The translations under genes were made by a program, and so were the position numbers. Below the pieces are notes generated by a model. It had not been told where the DNA came from. It worked only from the letters and a program-made list of their open reading frames with translations, and did no database searches. 64,000 nucleotides of DNA from Limnohabitans sp. (GTDB lineage: Bacteria; Pseudomonadota; Gammaproteobacteria; Burkholderiales; Burkholderiaceae_C): assembly GCA_030158125.1 (NCBI GenBank), contig JAOATL010000022.1, positions 50,405 to 114,404 on the forward strand, written 5' to 3'. Positions within the stretch are counted from its first letter, which is position 1. Every line of letters starts with the position of its first letter. Positions 9,574 to 18,603 of this stretch are shown piece after piece.

Positions 9574-10554
9574 TCAGTGCTTTATCAGCCTAGACAAAAG
9601 GTCCAACAACAAGGCCACACGTGTTTTAACCGGACTTAAACCTTCAAGTACTCTAAAGGCATGCGTTTCTGTGGCAATCACGGGTCCCTGATTGCATCGA
9701 CTGGCCACGCGCACGTCAACGCCCGCCGATTGAGCTCTCATCAAGCCCTCTTTGAATGCCGTGCTGATAGAGCCGTTGCCAGTTCCAGCCACCACCAAAC
9801 CGTTCACACCAGCTTGAACCAACAGGTCCACCACTTTTGCGTTGGCTTGCACATGGTTCATCAGCACCTCAATCCAAGGCCAAGTAGATGCCTCAGGCAA
9901 ATCCGATGGCGACAAAACAACTTGTTTTGGCACGGGCTTGAAAGCATTGCGCCAAACAACCACATCCGATTGGACCGTGCCAGCCACGCCAGCCTCACCA
10001 GAATCAAACGCATTGACGCGCGTGGGATGAACTTTTTGGACGTGTTGGCTGTGATGAATCTCTCCTGCTGCCACCATCCAAACACCCGCGCCTTTCGCCA
10101 CTGCAGCAACATGCAAGGCATCGCGTAAATTTTGTGGTCCATCTGCATCTTTAAAGTTCGCAGGTCGCATGGCACAAGTCAACACAATAGGCTTGTCTGC
10201 GCTGAGCACTTTGGATAAAAAATAGGCCGTCTCCTCCAAGGTGTCTGTGCCGTGGGTGATCACCAGCGCCGCCACATCGTCTTGATTTAGCCAGGCATGG
10301 CAACGCTGCGCCAAATGCCGCCAAGTTGCAAAGTTCATGTCTTTGCTGTCAATTTGGGCCACTTGTTCAGATTCAAATTGAAATGCCGTTAAAGCAGTTG
10401 GCAAACCCTGTCCGATTTCTGCAACAGCTTGAACTAGCACCTCAATCCCCCTCTGTGCCGCCGTGTAATTGAGGCCTTCAGAAGCTGAACTCGACTCACC
10501 GGCGATGGTGCCACCGGTGCCTAAAACAACAATTTTTTGATTTTTTGCTTGCAT
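9574..10554 (-). CDS. Asparaginase
   Basis: A 326-residue asparaginase/glutaminase-family protein. The N-terminal LGTGGTIAGE (residues 11-20) carries the first catalytic threonine. VITHGTDTLEETA (about 98-110) carries the second Thr-Asp pair. A lysine in TCAMRPANFKDADG follows. It hydrolyses L-asparagine to aspartate and ammonia. No signal peptide is visible, so it is probably cytoplasmic. It is divergent from lexA, and the SOS boxes at 10566-10600 are within 50 bp of its start. The choice between type I and type II cannot be settled by eye. Confidence 0.9.
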   Translation of the reverse strand: MQAKNQKIVVLGTGGTIAGESSSASEGLNYTAAQRGIEVLVQAVAEIGQGLPTALTAFQFESEQVAQIDSKDMNFATWRHLAQRCHAWLNQDDVAALVITHGTDTLEETAYFLSKVLSADKPIVLTCAMRPANFKDADGPQNLRDALHVAAVAKGAGVWMVAAGEIHHSQHVQKVHPTRVNAFDSGEAGVAGTVQSDVVVWRNAFKPVPKQVVLSPSDLPEASTWPWIEVLMNHVQANAKVVDLLVQAGVNGLVVAGTGNGSISTAFKEGLMRAQSAGVDVRVASRCNQGPVIATETHAFRVLEGLSPVKTRVALLLDLLSRLIKH

Positions 10555-10565
10555 TTAAAAAAAGA

Positions 10566-10600
10566 CTGGTTAAAAATACAGTTACTGGATAAGAAAACAG
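10566..10600. promoter_or_regulatory. Two tandem LexA operators (SOS boxes)
   Basis: Two sites of the form CTG-N10-CAG occur back to back. The first is ACTGGTTAAAAATACAGT (CTG at 10566, CAG at 10579-10581). The second is ACTGGATAAGAAAACAGT (CTG at 10585, CAG at 10598-10600). They start 19 bp apart, just upstream of lexA. This matches the known autoregulated, double-box arrangement of lexA in Escherichia coli. They could also repress the divergent asparaginase gene. Confidence 0.85.
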
Positions 10601-10637
10601 TTGTTCGTTAACCCAGCTAGCTTTCAAGGACTGCACC

Positions 10638-11309
10638 ATGATCGATCAACCTAAACTCACTGCGCGTCAGCAACAAATTTTGGAACTCATCCAAAAAACC
10701 ATTGCCGAGACAGGCGCACCACCCACGCGCGCAGAAATTGCGCAGGTCTTGGGCTTCAAATCAGCCAATGCTGCTGAAGAGCACCTTCAAGCGCTTGCAC
10801 GCAAAGGCGCCATTGATTTGGTCAGCGGCACTTCCCGTGGTATTCGCCTTAAAGGCTCATCCCGAGACAACCTGCGCAACTCCAGCGATCTGTTCAGCAT
10901 GGCATTGCCAGGGTTTGCACAGTTGGCCCTTCCGCTCATTGGTCGGGTTGCAGCAGGATCGCCTATTTTGGCCCAAGAACACGTCGATCGCACCTACCAT
11001 GTCGAAAGCCATCTGTTTCAAGAGCAACCCGACTACTTGCTCCGGGTCCGTGGCATGTCCATGCGCGACGCAGGCATCATGGATGGCGACCTGCTGGCTG
11101 TCAAAGCCACCAAAGAAGTACGCAATGGTCAAATTGTGGTGGCCCGTTTAGGCGAAGAAGTCACCGTTAAACGTTTGCGTCGACAGCCCGATCGCATCGA
11201 GCTGCTGCCCGAAAACCCAGACTACCCCATCATTTTGGTCCAACCTGGAGAGCCTTTCGACATTGAAGGTTTGGCCGTAGGCCTCATCCGCAACTCCTTC
11301 ATGATGTAG
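10638..11309 (+). CDS. lexA: LexA repressor
   Basis: A 223-residue SOS repressor. The winged helix-turn-helix DNA-binding domain occupies about residues 1-72 ([24 protein letters not shown]). The self-cleavage site is Ala106-Gly107 in VAAGSPILA. The catalytic serine is Ser141 (RGMSMRDAG) and the lysine is about Lys178 (EVTVKRL). RecA-ssDNA filaments trigger cleavage, which derepresses DNA repair genes. Two SOS boxes upstream show autoregulation. AAGGA sits 8 bases upstream of the ATG. Confidence 0.97.
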   Translation: MIDQPKLTARQQQILELIQKTIAETGAPPTRAEIAQVLGFKSANAAEEHLQALARKGAIDLVSGTSRGIRLKGSSRDNLRNSSDLFSMALPGFAQLALPLIGRVAAGSPILAQEHVDRTYHVESHLFQEQPDYLLRVRGMSMRDAGIMDGDLLAVKATKEVRNGQIVVARLGEEVTVKRLRRQPDRIELLPENPDYPIILVQPGEPFDIEGLAVGLIRNSFMM

Positions 11310-11376
11310 GCCTGTCGCTTCAAGCATCCAACACATCAGCCACACATCAAACAACGCCATTTAAACAAGGTTCAAC

Positions 11377-11673
11377 ATGACCATCGCCCTCTTTGGTATC
11401 TCCAGCATCTACAACGGCTTTCAAAAATTCATGCATGCAGCGGCGCACCTGGATGCAATGGCTGGTAGCCGCTCAAGCAACACGTCAAGTCCCGCCTTAA
11501 CGCAACACCCCACAAAGCTGCCAGCGCTTCGCGTCTTGCGCGTCTCCGAACACGGCCAAACTTCTGCATGCGCTGGCCGCATGGTCATTTCAGGCCGAAT
11601 GGCCGACGTTTGTGCAGAATTAGACCGCTTGGTGGCCCTAGAAGCCAAAAACAAGCCTTCTTTGCCTCACTAA
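11377..11673 (+). CDS. Conserved hypothetical protein downstream of lexA
   Basis: A 98-residue open frame with AAGG eight bases before its ATG, 67 bp after lexA and in the same orientation. The middle (about 30-50) is low-complexity Ser/Thr/Pro. The C-terminal part GRMVISGRMADVCAELDRL looks ordered, is predicted helical and ends with a charged Lys-rich tail. I do not recognise a domain. No terminator is visible between lexA and this gene, so it may be co-transcribed and SOS-induced. It could be a small regulator or an unrelated orphan. Confidence 0.6.
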   Translation: MTIALFGISSIYNGFQKFMHAAAHLDAMAGSRSSNTSSPALTQHPTKLPALRVLRVSEHGQTSACAGRMVISGRMADVCAELDRLVALEAKNKPSLPH

Positions 11674-11774
11674 TTTTCACAGTCCCTCAAGGTCGGCAAA
11701 ACCTAATTGCCTGGGCTCTCAAAATTTGAGTTTTCGAAGCGGCATCGGCCTTTAGGCAAGGCACAATAGTGCCT

Positions 11775-12782
11775 ATGAACATTGTGATCCTTGACGACTA
11801 CCAAGACGTCGTCCGAAAATTAGACTGTGCATCCAAACTCGATGCCTACAGCGCCAAGGTCTACACCAACACCGTTAAAGGTCTCGGTCAATTGTCGGTT
11901 CGCCTCAAAGATGCCGACATCTTGGTCCTGATTCGAGAGCGAACGCCACTCAACAGGCAATTGATTGAAAAACTCCCTCGCCTAAAGCTCATCTCACAAA
12001 CGGGGCACGCAGGCTCTCACATCGATTTAGAAGCCTGTACCGAGCGCGGCATTGCGGTGGCACAAGGCACCGGCTCACCTTATGCCCCTGCCGAATTGAC
12101 ATGGGCTTTGGTCATGGCGGCCGCACGTCGTTTGCCACAGTACATTGGCAACCTCAAACACGGTGCATGGCAACAATCTGGTCTCAAGTCAGCCTCTATG
12201 CCTGCCAACTTCGGCATGGGCACCGTCTTGCGCGGGCGCACCATGGGCATTTGGGGCTACGGAAAAATTGGTCAATTGGTGGCCGGTTATGCCAAAGCCT
12301 TTGGCATGCAAGTGGTCGTATGGGGCAGTGAATCGTCGCGCGAAAAAGCCGCCCAGCACGGTTTTGTTCCTGCAGCCAGCCGAGAAGCCTTCTTCGAACA
12401 AAGTGATGTGATCTCGGTGCACTTGCGTTTAAACGACGCAACCCGTGGCATTGTCACGCTAGAGGACTTATCACGCATGAAGACCAGCGCCATGATTGTC
12501 AACACATCACGCGCTGAACTCATTGAACCCGATGCACTGATCAGCGCACTCAATCGGGGACGTCCTGGATTGGCCGCCATTGATGTGTTCGAACACGAGC
12601 CGATCTTGCAAGGCCATGCCTTACTGCGTTTAGAAAACTGCATCTGCACGCCGCACATTGGCTATGTAGAAAAAGACAATTACGAACTTTACTTTGGCGC
12701 GGCGTTTGACAACGTGGTGAACTTCATCAAAGGCACGCCGACCAACATCGTCAACCCGGGTGCATTACAAGTTCGCCGTTAA
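11775..12782 (+). CDS. D-2-hydroxyacid dehydrogenase family protein
   Basis: A 335-residue NAD-dependent D-2-hydroxyacid dehydrogenase (SerA/PdxB/FDH superfamily). The Rossmann GYGKIG lies at residues 161-166. The catalytic arginine is in NTSRAEL, the glutamate in VFEHEPI and the histidine in CTPHIGYV. An ATG at 11775 is used; the GTG two codons earlier gives the same frame. No Shine-Dalgarno is apparent. Instead the 6-bp dyad AGGCAC-AATA-GTGCCT (11759-11774) abuts the start. Substrate unknown. The family includes glyoxylate and phosphoglycerate enzymes. Confidence 0.88.
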   Translation: MNIVILDDYQDVVRKLDCASKLDAYSAKVYTNTVKGLGQLSVRLKDADILVLIRERTPLNRQLIEKLPRLKLISQTGHAGSHIDLEACTERGIAVAQGTGSPYAPAELTWALVMAAARRLPQYIGNLKHGAWQQSGLKSASMPANFGMGTVLRGRTMGIWGYGKIGQLVAGYAKAFGMQVVVWGSESSREKAAQHGFVPAASREAFFEQSDVISVHLRLNDATRGIVTLEDLSRMKTSAMIVNTSRAELIEPDALISALNRGRPGLAAIDVFEHEPILQGHALLRLENCICTPHIGYVEKDNYELYFGAAFDNVVNFIKGTPTNIVNPGALQVRR

Positions 12783-12784
12783 AA

Positions 12785-12820
12785 CAAGTGCCGTGCAGGC
12801 ACTTGTCTGTATTCTTTTGT
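12785..12820 (+). terminator. Probable terminator after the hydroxyacid dehydrogenase gene
   Basis: ACAAGTGCC and GGCACTTGT form a perfect 9-bp stem with a 5-base loop (12785-12807). A T-rich but interrupted tail follows. Confidence 0.65.
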
Positions 12821-12840
12821 ACTGATTTGAATTTCTAAAA

Positions 12841-14361
12841 ATGACACTCGCATTCAACCAAGTTGCCGTCATCGGTGCAGGCGCCATGGGCCGCGGCATT
12901 GCACAAATTGCAACGCAAGCAGGCAGCCAAGTTTGGCTCTACGACACACAAGCGGAAGCCATCCAAAAAGCCCAAGACGCGGTCTTTCAAGTATGGGACA
13001 CACTGGCCACCAAAGGCCGCTTAGACGCCGATACCGTCAGCGCGTACAAATCACGACTGCACAAGGCTAGCAGCTTGAATGATTTGAAGTCGTGTGAGTT
13101 GGTGGTCGAAGCCATCGTGGAACGCTTGGACATCAAAAAATCATTGTTCACAGAACTCGAGAATTTATTGCCTGAATCGACTGTGCTGGTCACCAACACA
13201 TCGTCCTTGTCTGTGACCGCCATTGCGGCATCACTCAAGCGCCCGGCTAATTTTGCGGGTTACCATTTTTTCAATCCTGTGCCACTGATGAAGGTGGTCG
13301 AAGTGATTGCAGGCTTAAAAACCAGCAGCGCTGTGTGCGAAAGACTGACCACATTTGCATCCCAAATGGGACACACGCCCGTTCAAGCCAATGACACACC
13401 GGGCTTCATTGTCAACCATGCAGGACGTGGCTATGGCACAGAAGCACTGCGCATTGTGTCGGAAGGCGTCGCAGATTTCGCCACCATCGATCGCATTCTC
13501 AAAGATCAAGTGGGCTTCAAACTAGGCCCCTTCGAATTGTTTGACCTCACCGCTTTGGATGTGTCGCACCCCGTGATGGAGTCGATTTACAACCAGTACT
13601 ACCAAGAGCCTCGATACCGTCCCAGCGTGATCACTGCGCAAAGACTTGCTGGCGGTGTGGTTGGCAAAAAAGTGGGCGAAGGTTTTTACACCTACGTCGA
13701 TGGCAAGCCCGTTGTCACCCCCGAAGCTCCCGTGCCTGATGTCAAAGAATTCCCGCCTGTTTGGGTTTCGCCTCGCGCCTCCAGACGTCTTGAACTGTTG
13801 CAATTGCTCCAAGACCTGGGTGCCCACATTGAAACTGGGGCCTCGCCTTCTCCCCAAGCATTGACCATTGTGGCGCCTTTGGGTTTTGATGTGACCACCG
13901 TGGCCGTGGTTGAGCGATTGGATCCAGCTCGCACCATTGGCATTGACATGTTGTTTGACGATGCAGCCACCAAGCGCCGAGTGTTAGCGACAAACCCTGC
14001 CACCCGCAGCGACATGCGCGATGCTGCGCACGCCTTGTTTGCCAAAGATGGCAAGGCTGTTAGCGTGGTCCGAGACAGTGGCGGTTTCATCACCCAGCGT
14101 GTGGTGGCCAACATTGTGAACATTGCGGCTGACATGTGCCAGCAGCGCGTTTGTACACCTCAAGACTTGGACGTAGCGGTTACCTTGGGTTTGGGCTATC
14201 CGGTTGGCCCGTTGGCACTGGGCAACAAACTCGGACCCACCAACGTTTTAGAAGTACTGTTCAATTTGCAAACAGTGTATGGTGACCCTCGCTATCGCCC
14301 AAGTCCATGGCTGCGTCGCCGTGGCGCCATTGGTTTGTCTCTGTTGCAAACCGAGGACTGA
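12841..14361 (+). CDS. 3-hydroxyacyl-CoA dehydrogenase (PaaH-like)
   Basis: A 506-residue NAD-dependent 3-hydroxyacyl-CoA dehydrogenase. GAGAMG lies at residues 12-17. The catalytic histidine is in GYHFFNPVPLMKVVEV at about residue 140, with the VNHAGRGYGTEAL segment following. The length reflects a duplicated C-terminal 3HCDH domain (about residues 185-285 and 410-505), as in PaaH/PhaC of phenylacetate degradation. It oxidises 3-hydroxyacyl-CoA to 3-oxoacyl-CoA. The downstream crotonase starts 3 bases later, so the two are co-transcribed. The phenylacetate role is plausible, but no other paa genes are in the window. Confidence 0.88.
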   Translation: MTLAFNQVAVIGAGAMGRGIAQIATQAGSQVWLYDTQAEAIQKAQDAVFQVWDTLATKGRLDADTVSAYKSRLHKASSLNDLKSCELVVEAIVERLDIKKSLFTELENLLPESTVLVTNTSSLSVTAIAASLKRPANFAGYHFFNPVPLMKVVEVIAGLKTSSAVCERLTTFASQMGHTPVQANDTPGFIVNHAGRGYGTEALRIVSEGVADFATIDRILKDQVGFKLGPFELFDLTALDVSHPVMESIYNQYYQEPRYRPSVITAQRLAGGVVGKKVGEGFYTYVDGKPVVTPEAPVPDVKEFPPVWVSPRASRRLELLQLLQDLGAHIETGASPSPQALTIVAPLGFDVTTVAVVERLDPARTIGIDMLFDDAATKRRVLATNPATRSDMRDAAHALFAKDGKAVSVVRDSGGFITQRVVANIVNIAADMCQQRVCTPQDLDVAVTLGLGYPVGPLALGNKLGPTNVLEVLFNLQTVYGDPRYRPSPWLRRRGAIGLSLLQTED

Positions 14362-14364
14362 GAC

Positions 14365-15144
14365 ATGTCTGCACAACTGCTCAGTACCAGCGAAGGTGCC
14401 ACGCTCATCTTGACTTTGAGCAATCCAGAACACAGGAATGCTTTGGGCCCTGAAATGTACGCAGCAGGCGTCGAAGCCCTCAGCGTGGCAGAGTCCAGTG
14501 CGGAAATCAAAAGCGTGGTCATCACCGGTGATGGTGGCCTGTTCAGCGCCGGGGGCAACTTGCAGCGACTGAACGACAACCGTCAAAAACCACCAGAGCA
14601 CCAAGCGCAAAGCATTGAAGGTTTGCACAATTGGATTGAAGCCATCCGCACCTTTCCCAAACCCGTGATCGCTGCAGTAGAGGGTCCTGCTGCGGGTGCT
14701 GGATTTTCCTTGGCTCTGGCATGCGACATGATCGTCGCTGCACGCAACAGCATCTTTGTCATGGCCTATAGCAACATCGCTTTGTCACCCGATGGCGGTG
14801 GCACATGGAGTTTGTCTCGCGCCATGCCCCGTCAGTTGGCCGCCGAGCTCTTGATGCTGGGTGACCGCGTTGGCGCTGAGCGTTTGCACGAATTAGGCGT
14901 GGTCAATCGGCTGTGCGAGCCTGGACAGGCCCTGGGCACTGCCCTTACCCTGGCAAGCAAGTTGAACTTGCGTGCACCCAACGCATTGGCCAGCATCAAG
15001 GAACTTTTGAACGAGGCCGATGGCGCCACCTTGAACCAACAACTCAGCCAAGAGCGTGATCACTTTGTGAAAAATTTGCATCACGTCAATGCAGGCATTG
15101 GTATTTCAGCCTTTTTGAACAAAGAAACACCGCGCTACGAATAA
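14365..15144 (+). CDS. Enoyl-CoA hydratase/isomerase family protein
   Basis: A 259-residue crotonase-fold protein. The oxyanion-hole segments are GDGGLFSAGGNL (about 53-64) and VEGPAAGAGFSLALACD (about 108-124). It resembles the group annotated in Comamonadaceae as enoyl-CoA hydratase or oxepin-CoA hydrolase of alternative type. In hydratases two glutamates act; here the usual positions read Ala/Pro-Asp (ALSPDGG), so an isomerase or hydrolase role is equally possible. It follows the PaaH-like gene by 3 bases, which suggests consecutive steps of one beta-oxidation-like path. Confidence 0.85.
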   Translation: MSAQLLSTSEGATLILTLSNPEHRNALGPEMYAAGVEALSVAESSAEIKSVVITGDGGLFSAGGNLQRLNDNRQKPPEHQAQSIEGLHNWIEAIRTFPKPVIAAVEGPAAGAGFSLALACDMIVAARNSIFVMAYSNIALSPDGGGTWSLSRAMPRQLAAELLMLGDRVGAERLHELGVVNRLCEPGQALGTALTLASKLNLRAPNALASIKELLNEADGATLNQQLSQERDHFVKNLHHVNAGIGISAFLNKETPRYE

Positions 15145-15199
15145 GACCGGGTCTCTCAGGCGACAAATTTCAGCAACCCAGTCACGCAAAAGACAGACT

Positions 15200-15919
15200 A
15201 TGGACGAACCCATTCTTACGATGGAGGAAAGAGAGGCTATCAACGCAGGTCGATGGTTCTCAACCCTTTCACCCTCACTCCGACACGACATTCTTCGATG
15301 TGCCTACGTCAAGCGTTACAAAGACGGCGAACTGATTGCAGCCCGCGGCGAGCCGCCGGAGCAGTGGATCGCCTGCGCCAAGGGTGCTGTACGCGTCAGC
15401 TCCACATCGGTCTCGGGCAAGTTGATCACCCTCACCTACGTCGAGCCTGGCATTTGGTTTGGCGACGTGTCCATTTTCGACGGCGACAGGCGCACGCACG
15501 ATGCCTACGCGCATGGCGACACCACCACGCTCAACGTGGCCAAAGCAGACTTCAAGAAAATTCTGGCTTCACACGTCGAGTTGTACGACGCCATGTTGCG
15601 CTTGCACGCACGCCGCATTCGTCAGCTGTTTGGATTGGTCGAAGACCTGAACACCTTGCCCTTGCGCGCACGATTGGCCAAGCAGCTCAATCACCTGCTT
15701 CGCAGTTATGGGGTGCCCAGTTTGTCGGATGCCAAAGCCATTCGCATCAGCTTGCAATTGGCCCAAGAAGAATTGGCCCAGTTACTGGGTGCGTCGCGTC
15801 AGCGCGTCAACCAGGAGTTGAAACAAATGGAACGCGAACACGTTATCAAAATCGAGCCGGGTGGCCTCACCATTCTCGACAGAGAAGCACTTTTAAAAAT
15901 CGTGGATTCGGACGAATAA
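15200..15919 (+). CDS. Crp/Fnr family transcriptional regulator
   Basis: A 239-residue regulator. It has an N-terminal cyclic-nucleotide-binding-like jelly roll (about residues 20-135) and a C-terminal winged helix (about 160-235, with LAQLLGASRQRVNQELKQM as recognition helix). The Fnr-type cysteine cluster is absent, so it is not an oxygen-sensing Fnr. The effector is unknown. It sits between the acyl-CoA genes upstream and the kinase/dehydrogenase genes downstream, all in the same direction, and may regulate them. Confidence 0.88.
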   Translation: MDEPILTMEEREAINAGRWFSTLSPSLRHDILRCAYVKRYKDGELIAARGEPPEQWIACAKGAVRVSSTSVSGKLITLTYVEPGIWFGDVSIFDGDRRTHDAYAHGDTTTLNVAKADFKKILASHVELYDAMLRLHARRIRQLFGLVEDLNTLPLRARLAKQLNHLLRSYGVPSLSDAKAIRISLQLAQEELAQLLGASRQRVNQELKQMEREHVIKIEPGGLTILDREALLKIVDSDE

Positions 15920-15968
15920 GCAACGAAGCCCCACAACTCAGTTTGTTCAATTACGGCGGTACTCCCAC

Positions 15969-17054
15969 ATGAGCCAGTTCGATCATTTTGTGGGCACCCG
16001 CCCCGTCACGGGCACGCATGCCTTTGATGTCTCTGCACTAGAGGCATGGCTCAAAGACAACATGCCTGGCTTTCAAGGCCCCTTGAGCGTCGAAATGTTC
16101 AAAGGTGGCCAATCCAACCCCACCTACAAACTGATCACCCCCGCATGTGCTTATGTCATGCGCGCCAAGCCAGGCCCCGTGGCCAAACTGCTGCCCTCGG
16201 CACACGCTATCGAGCGCGAATTTGCAGTCATGAAAGGTTTGGCAGGTACCGCTGTGCCAGTGGCGCACATGCATGTTCTGTGTGAAGACGAGGCCGTCAT
16301 AGGTCGTGCCTTTTATGTCATGGAATTTGTAGCGGGTCGCGTTTTATGGGACCAATCTTTGCCAGGCATGACACCCGCTCAACGCGGCGAAATTTACGAC
16401 GAAATGAACCGCGTCATTGCTGCACTGCACAGCGTCAAGTTTGCAGAACAAGGCCTTGCCAATTACGGCAAACCTGGCAGTTACATCGAACGCCAAATTG
16501 GCCGTTGGAGTAAACAATATGCGGCCTCGGTCACGCAGTCCATTCCAGAAATGGACCAACTGATCGCTTGGCTGCCAGCCAACATCCCAAGCAGCGCAAA
16601 AGACGAGAGCTTGGTCAGCATTGTTCATGGCGATTTTCGCTTAGACAACCTCATGTTCCATCCAACCGAGCCCAAAGTATTGGCTGTACTCGATTGGGAG
16701 CTGTCAACCTTGGGCCACCCACTGGCCGACTTCAGTTATCACTGTATGGCTTGGCACATCAAGCCTGGTTCATTTCGCGGCATCGGGGGCTTGGATCACA
16801 AAGCCTTGGGTATTCCGGATGAAGCCGAATACATCAAGCGCTACTGTGAACGCACGGGATTCACCACACCTGAGAAATTGGCCATTGATTGGAATTTTTA
16901 CATGGCCTACAACTTGTTCCGCATCGCGGCCATTTTGCAAGGCATTGCCAAACGCGTGGAAGACGGCACAGCCTCTAGCGAACAAGCCAAATCATCTGGT
17001 GCTGGTGCCAAACCCATGGCCGAGTTGGCATGGCACTTTGCCAGCCAAGTTTGA
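15969..17054 (+). CDS. Phosphotransferase family protein (ACAD10/11 kinase-domain-like)
   Basis: A 361-residue aminoglycoside-phosphotransferase-fold protein. The catalytic loop is HGDFRLDN (His220-Gly-Asp222) and the metal-binding segment is LDWELSTLGHPLADF (Asp242). An N-terminal FKGGQSNPTYKL matches the nucleotide-binding strand pair. This type forms part of mammalian ACAD10/11, where the kinase domain is fused to an acyl-CoA dehydrogenase. Here the two activities are encoded by adjacent genes, with the dehydrogenase starting 36 bp downstream. In that eukaryotic pair the role is 4-hydroxy-acyl-CoA catabolism through a phosphorylated intermediate, which may apply here by analogy. Confidence 0.88.
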   Translation: MSQFDHFVGTRPVTGTHAFDVSALEAWLKDNMPGFQGPLSVEMFKGGQSNPTYKLITPACAYVMRAKPGPVAKLLPSAHAIEREFAVMKGLAGTAVPVAHMHVLCEDEAVIGRAFYVMEFVAGRVLWDQSLPGMTPAQRGEIYDEMNRVIAALHSVKFAEQGLANYGKPGSYIERQIGRWSKQYAASVTQSIPEMDQLIAWLPANIPSSAKDESLVSIVHGDFRLDNLMFHPTEPKVLAVLDWELSTLGHPLADFSYHCMAWHIKPGSFRGIGGLDHKALGIPDEAEYIKRYCERTGFTTPEKLAIDWNFYMAYNLFRIAAILQGIAKRVEDGTASSEQAKSSGAGAKPMAELAWHFASQV

Positions 17055-17090
17055 ACCCCAACATTTTTAAAATTTACCAGGAGACCTTCA

Positions 17091-18350
17091 ATGCAATTCG
17101 AATACTCAGACAAAGTCAAAACCATGCAAGCGCGCTTGCTGGCGTTCATGGACGAGCACATCTATCCAAACGAAGCCCGTTTCTTTAAAGAAATTGAAGA
17201 CAATCGCGCCAAAGGCAACGCTTGGATTCCTACCAAAATTGTGGAAGAACTCAAGCCCAAAGCCCAAGCAGCCGGCCTGTGGAATTTGTTCTTGCCCAAG
17301 TCACCCCGCGCACCACAAGGCTTGTCCAATTTGGAATATGCCCCCTTGTGCGAAATCATGGGACGCGTGCCATTTGCAGCCGAAATTTTCAACTGCTCTG
17401 CGCCCGATACAGGCAACATGGAAACGCTGGAGCGTTATGCCAGCGAAGAACTCAAAGACATCTGGCTTGAGCCTTTGTTAAAAGGCGAAATTCGCTCAGC
17501 GTTCTTGATGACCGAACCCGAGGTGGCTTCGTCAGACGCCACCAACATCCAATGCGAAATTCGCCGCGATGGCGATGAGTATGTGATCAATGGCCGCAAG
17601 TGGTGGTCGTCCGGTGCTGGTGACCCACGTTGCGCCGTGTACATTGTGATGGGCAAAACAAACCCTGACGCCGGCCGTCACGAACAGCAGTCCATGATTG
17701 TGGTGCCCTCGAATGCGCCTGGCATCAAAGTGGAACGTGCGCTGTCTGTCTTTGGCTATGACGATGCACCGCATGGTCACATGGAAGTGGTTCTGAAAAA
17801 CGTCCGAGTGCCTGTCAGCAACTTGCTGCTTGGAGAAGGTCGTGGTTTTGAAATCGCCCAAGGCCGCTTAGGCCCAGGACGCATTCACCACTGCATGCGC
17901 ACCATTGGTGTGGCCGAGCGTGCTTTGGAGCTGATGTGCAAACGCTTGAACACACGAGTGGCTTTTGGCCGCGAAATTGCCCGCCAATCTGTATGGCAAG
18001 AGCGCATTGCCGAATCACGTTGCATGATTGAGCAAGCGCGTTTGCTGACACTCAAAGCCGCATACATGATGGACACCGTCGGCAACAAAGTGGCCAAGGC
18101 AGAAATTGCCATGATCAAAATTGTGGCGCCGCAAATGGCTTGCCAAATCATCGACTGGGCCATTCAAGCCCATGGCGGTGGCGGTGTGTCGCAAGACTTC
18201 CCATTGGCCTATGCCTACGCCCACCAGCGCTCGCTGCGTTTGGCCGATGGCCCTGACGAAGTGCACCGCAACTCTTTGGCCAAATTGGAATTGGCCAAGC
18301 ACTTGCTCATGCCTGGTGAGGTCGAAATGCCCATTACACGGGGCAGCTGA
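17091..18350 (+). CDS. Acyl-CoA dehydrogenase family protein
   Basis: A 419-residue flavoprotein of the acyl-CoA dehydrogenase superfamily, most like ACAD10/11. The substrate- and FAD-contacting stretches [17 protein letters not shown] and [11 protein letters not shown] are visible. The C-terminal helical domain contains [15 protein letters not shown] and [23 protein letters not shown] provides the ribosome site. Adjacent to the kinase-like gene, it probably acts with it in hydroxy-acyl-CoA breakdown. Electron transfer flavoprotein genes are not in the window. Confidence 0.93.
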   Translation: MQFEYSDKVKTMQARLLAFMDEHIYPNEARFFKEIEDNRAKGNAWIPTKIVEELKPKAQAAGLWNLFLPKSPRAPQGLSNLEYAPLCEIMGRVPFAAEIFNCSAPDTGNMETLERYASEELKDIWLEPLLKGEIRSAFLMTEPEVASSDATNIQCEIRRDGDEYVINGRKWWSSGAGDPRCAVYIVMGKTNPDAGRHEQQSMIVVPSNAPGIKVERALSVFGYDDAPHGHMEVVLKNVRVPVSNLLLGEGRGFEIAQGRLGPGRIHHCMRTIGVAERALELMCKRLNTRVAFGREIARQSVWQERIAESRCMIEQARLLTLKAAYMMDTVGNKVAKAEIAMIKIVAPQMACQIIDWAIQAHGGGGVSQDFPLAYAYAHQRSLRLADGPDEVHRNSLAKLELAKHLLMPGEVEMPITRGS

Positions 18351-18460
18351 TTTGAATCGCTTTGCGCTCAATCTCTGAGCCAAGGCGTTGCGAATGGGCC
18401 TTTCTTGAAATATTGAAAGAACTTTTTCTTCCAGTTTCAAGATTTCGCCCGATCCCGCAT

Positions 18461-18470
18461 TAGAATACGA
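18461..18470 (+). promoter_or_regulatory. Probable tRNA-Pro promoter -10 region and discriminator
   Basis: TAGAAT at 18461-18466 lies 11 bases before the mature tRNA-Pro. The following ACGAGGCTT resembles the GCGAGGCTTAG that follows the tRNA-Asn -10 element at 47689, suggesting a shared stable-RNA promoter style. The -35 element is not clear. Confidence 0.55.
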
Positions 18471-18477
18471 GGCTTGT

Positions 18478-18554
<77 letters not shown>

Positions 18555-18567
18555 TTCATTTCAAATT

Positions 18568-18602
18568 AAGGCCCTACCTTTTCGGTTCTAGGGCCTTTTT
18601 TA
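18568..18602 (+). terminator. Hairpin terminator between tRNA-Pro and tRNA-Arg
   Basis: AAGGCCCTA and TAGGGCCTT form a perfect 9-bp stem with a 12-base loop, followed by six T residues ending at 18602. The next tRNA begins at 18604, so no independent promoter fits between. Confidence 0.8.
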
Positions 18603-18603
18603 T

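Noticed and set aside
15253..15972. A 239-codon frame inside the Crp/Fnr gene
   Set aside because: It is out of phase with a clear Crp-family protein and shows Arg/His-rich composition typical of shadow frames.
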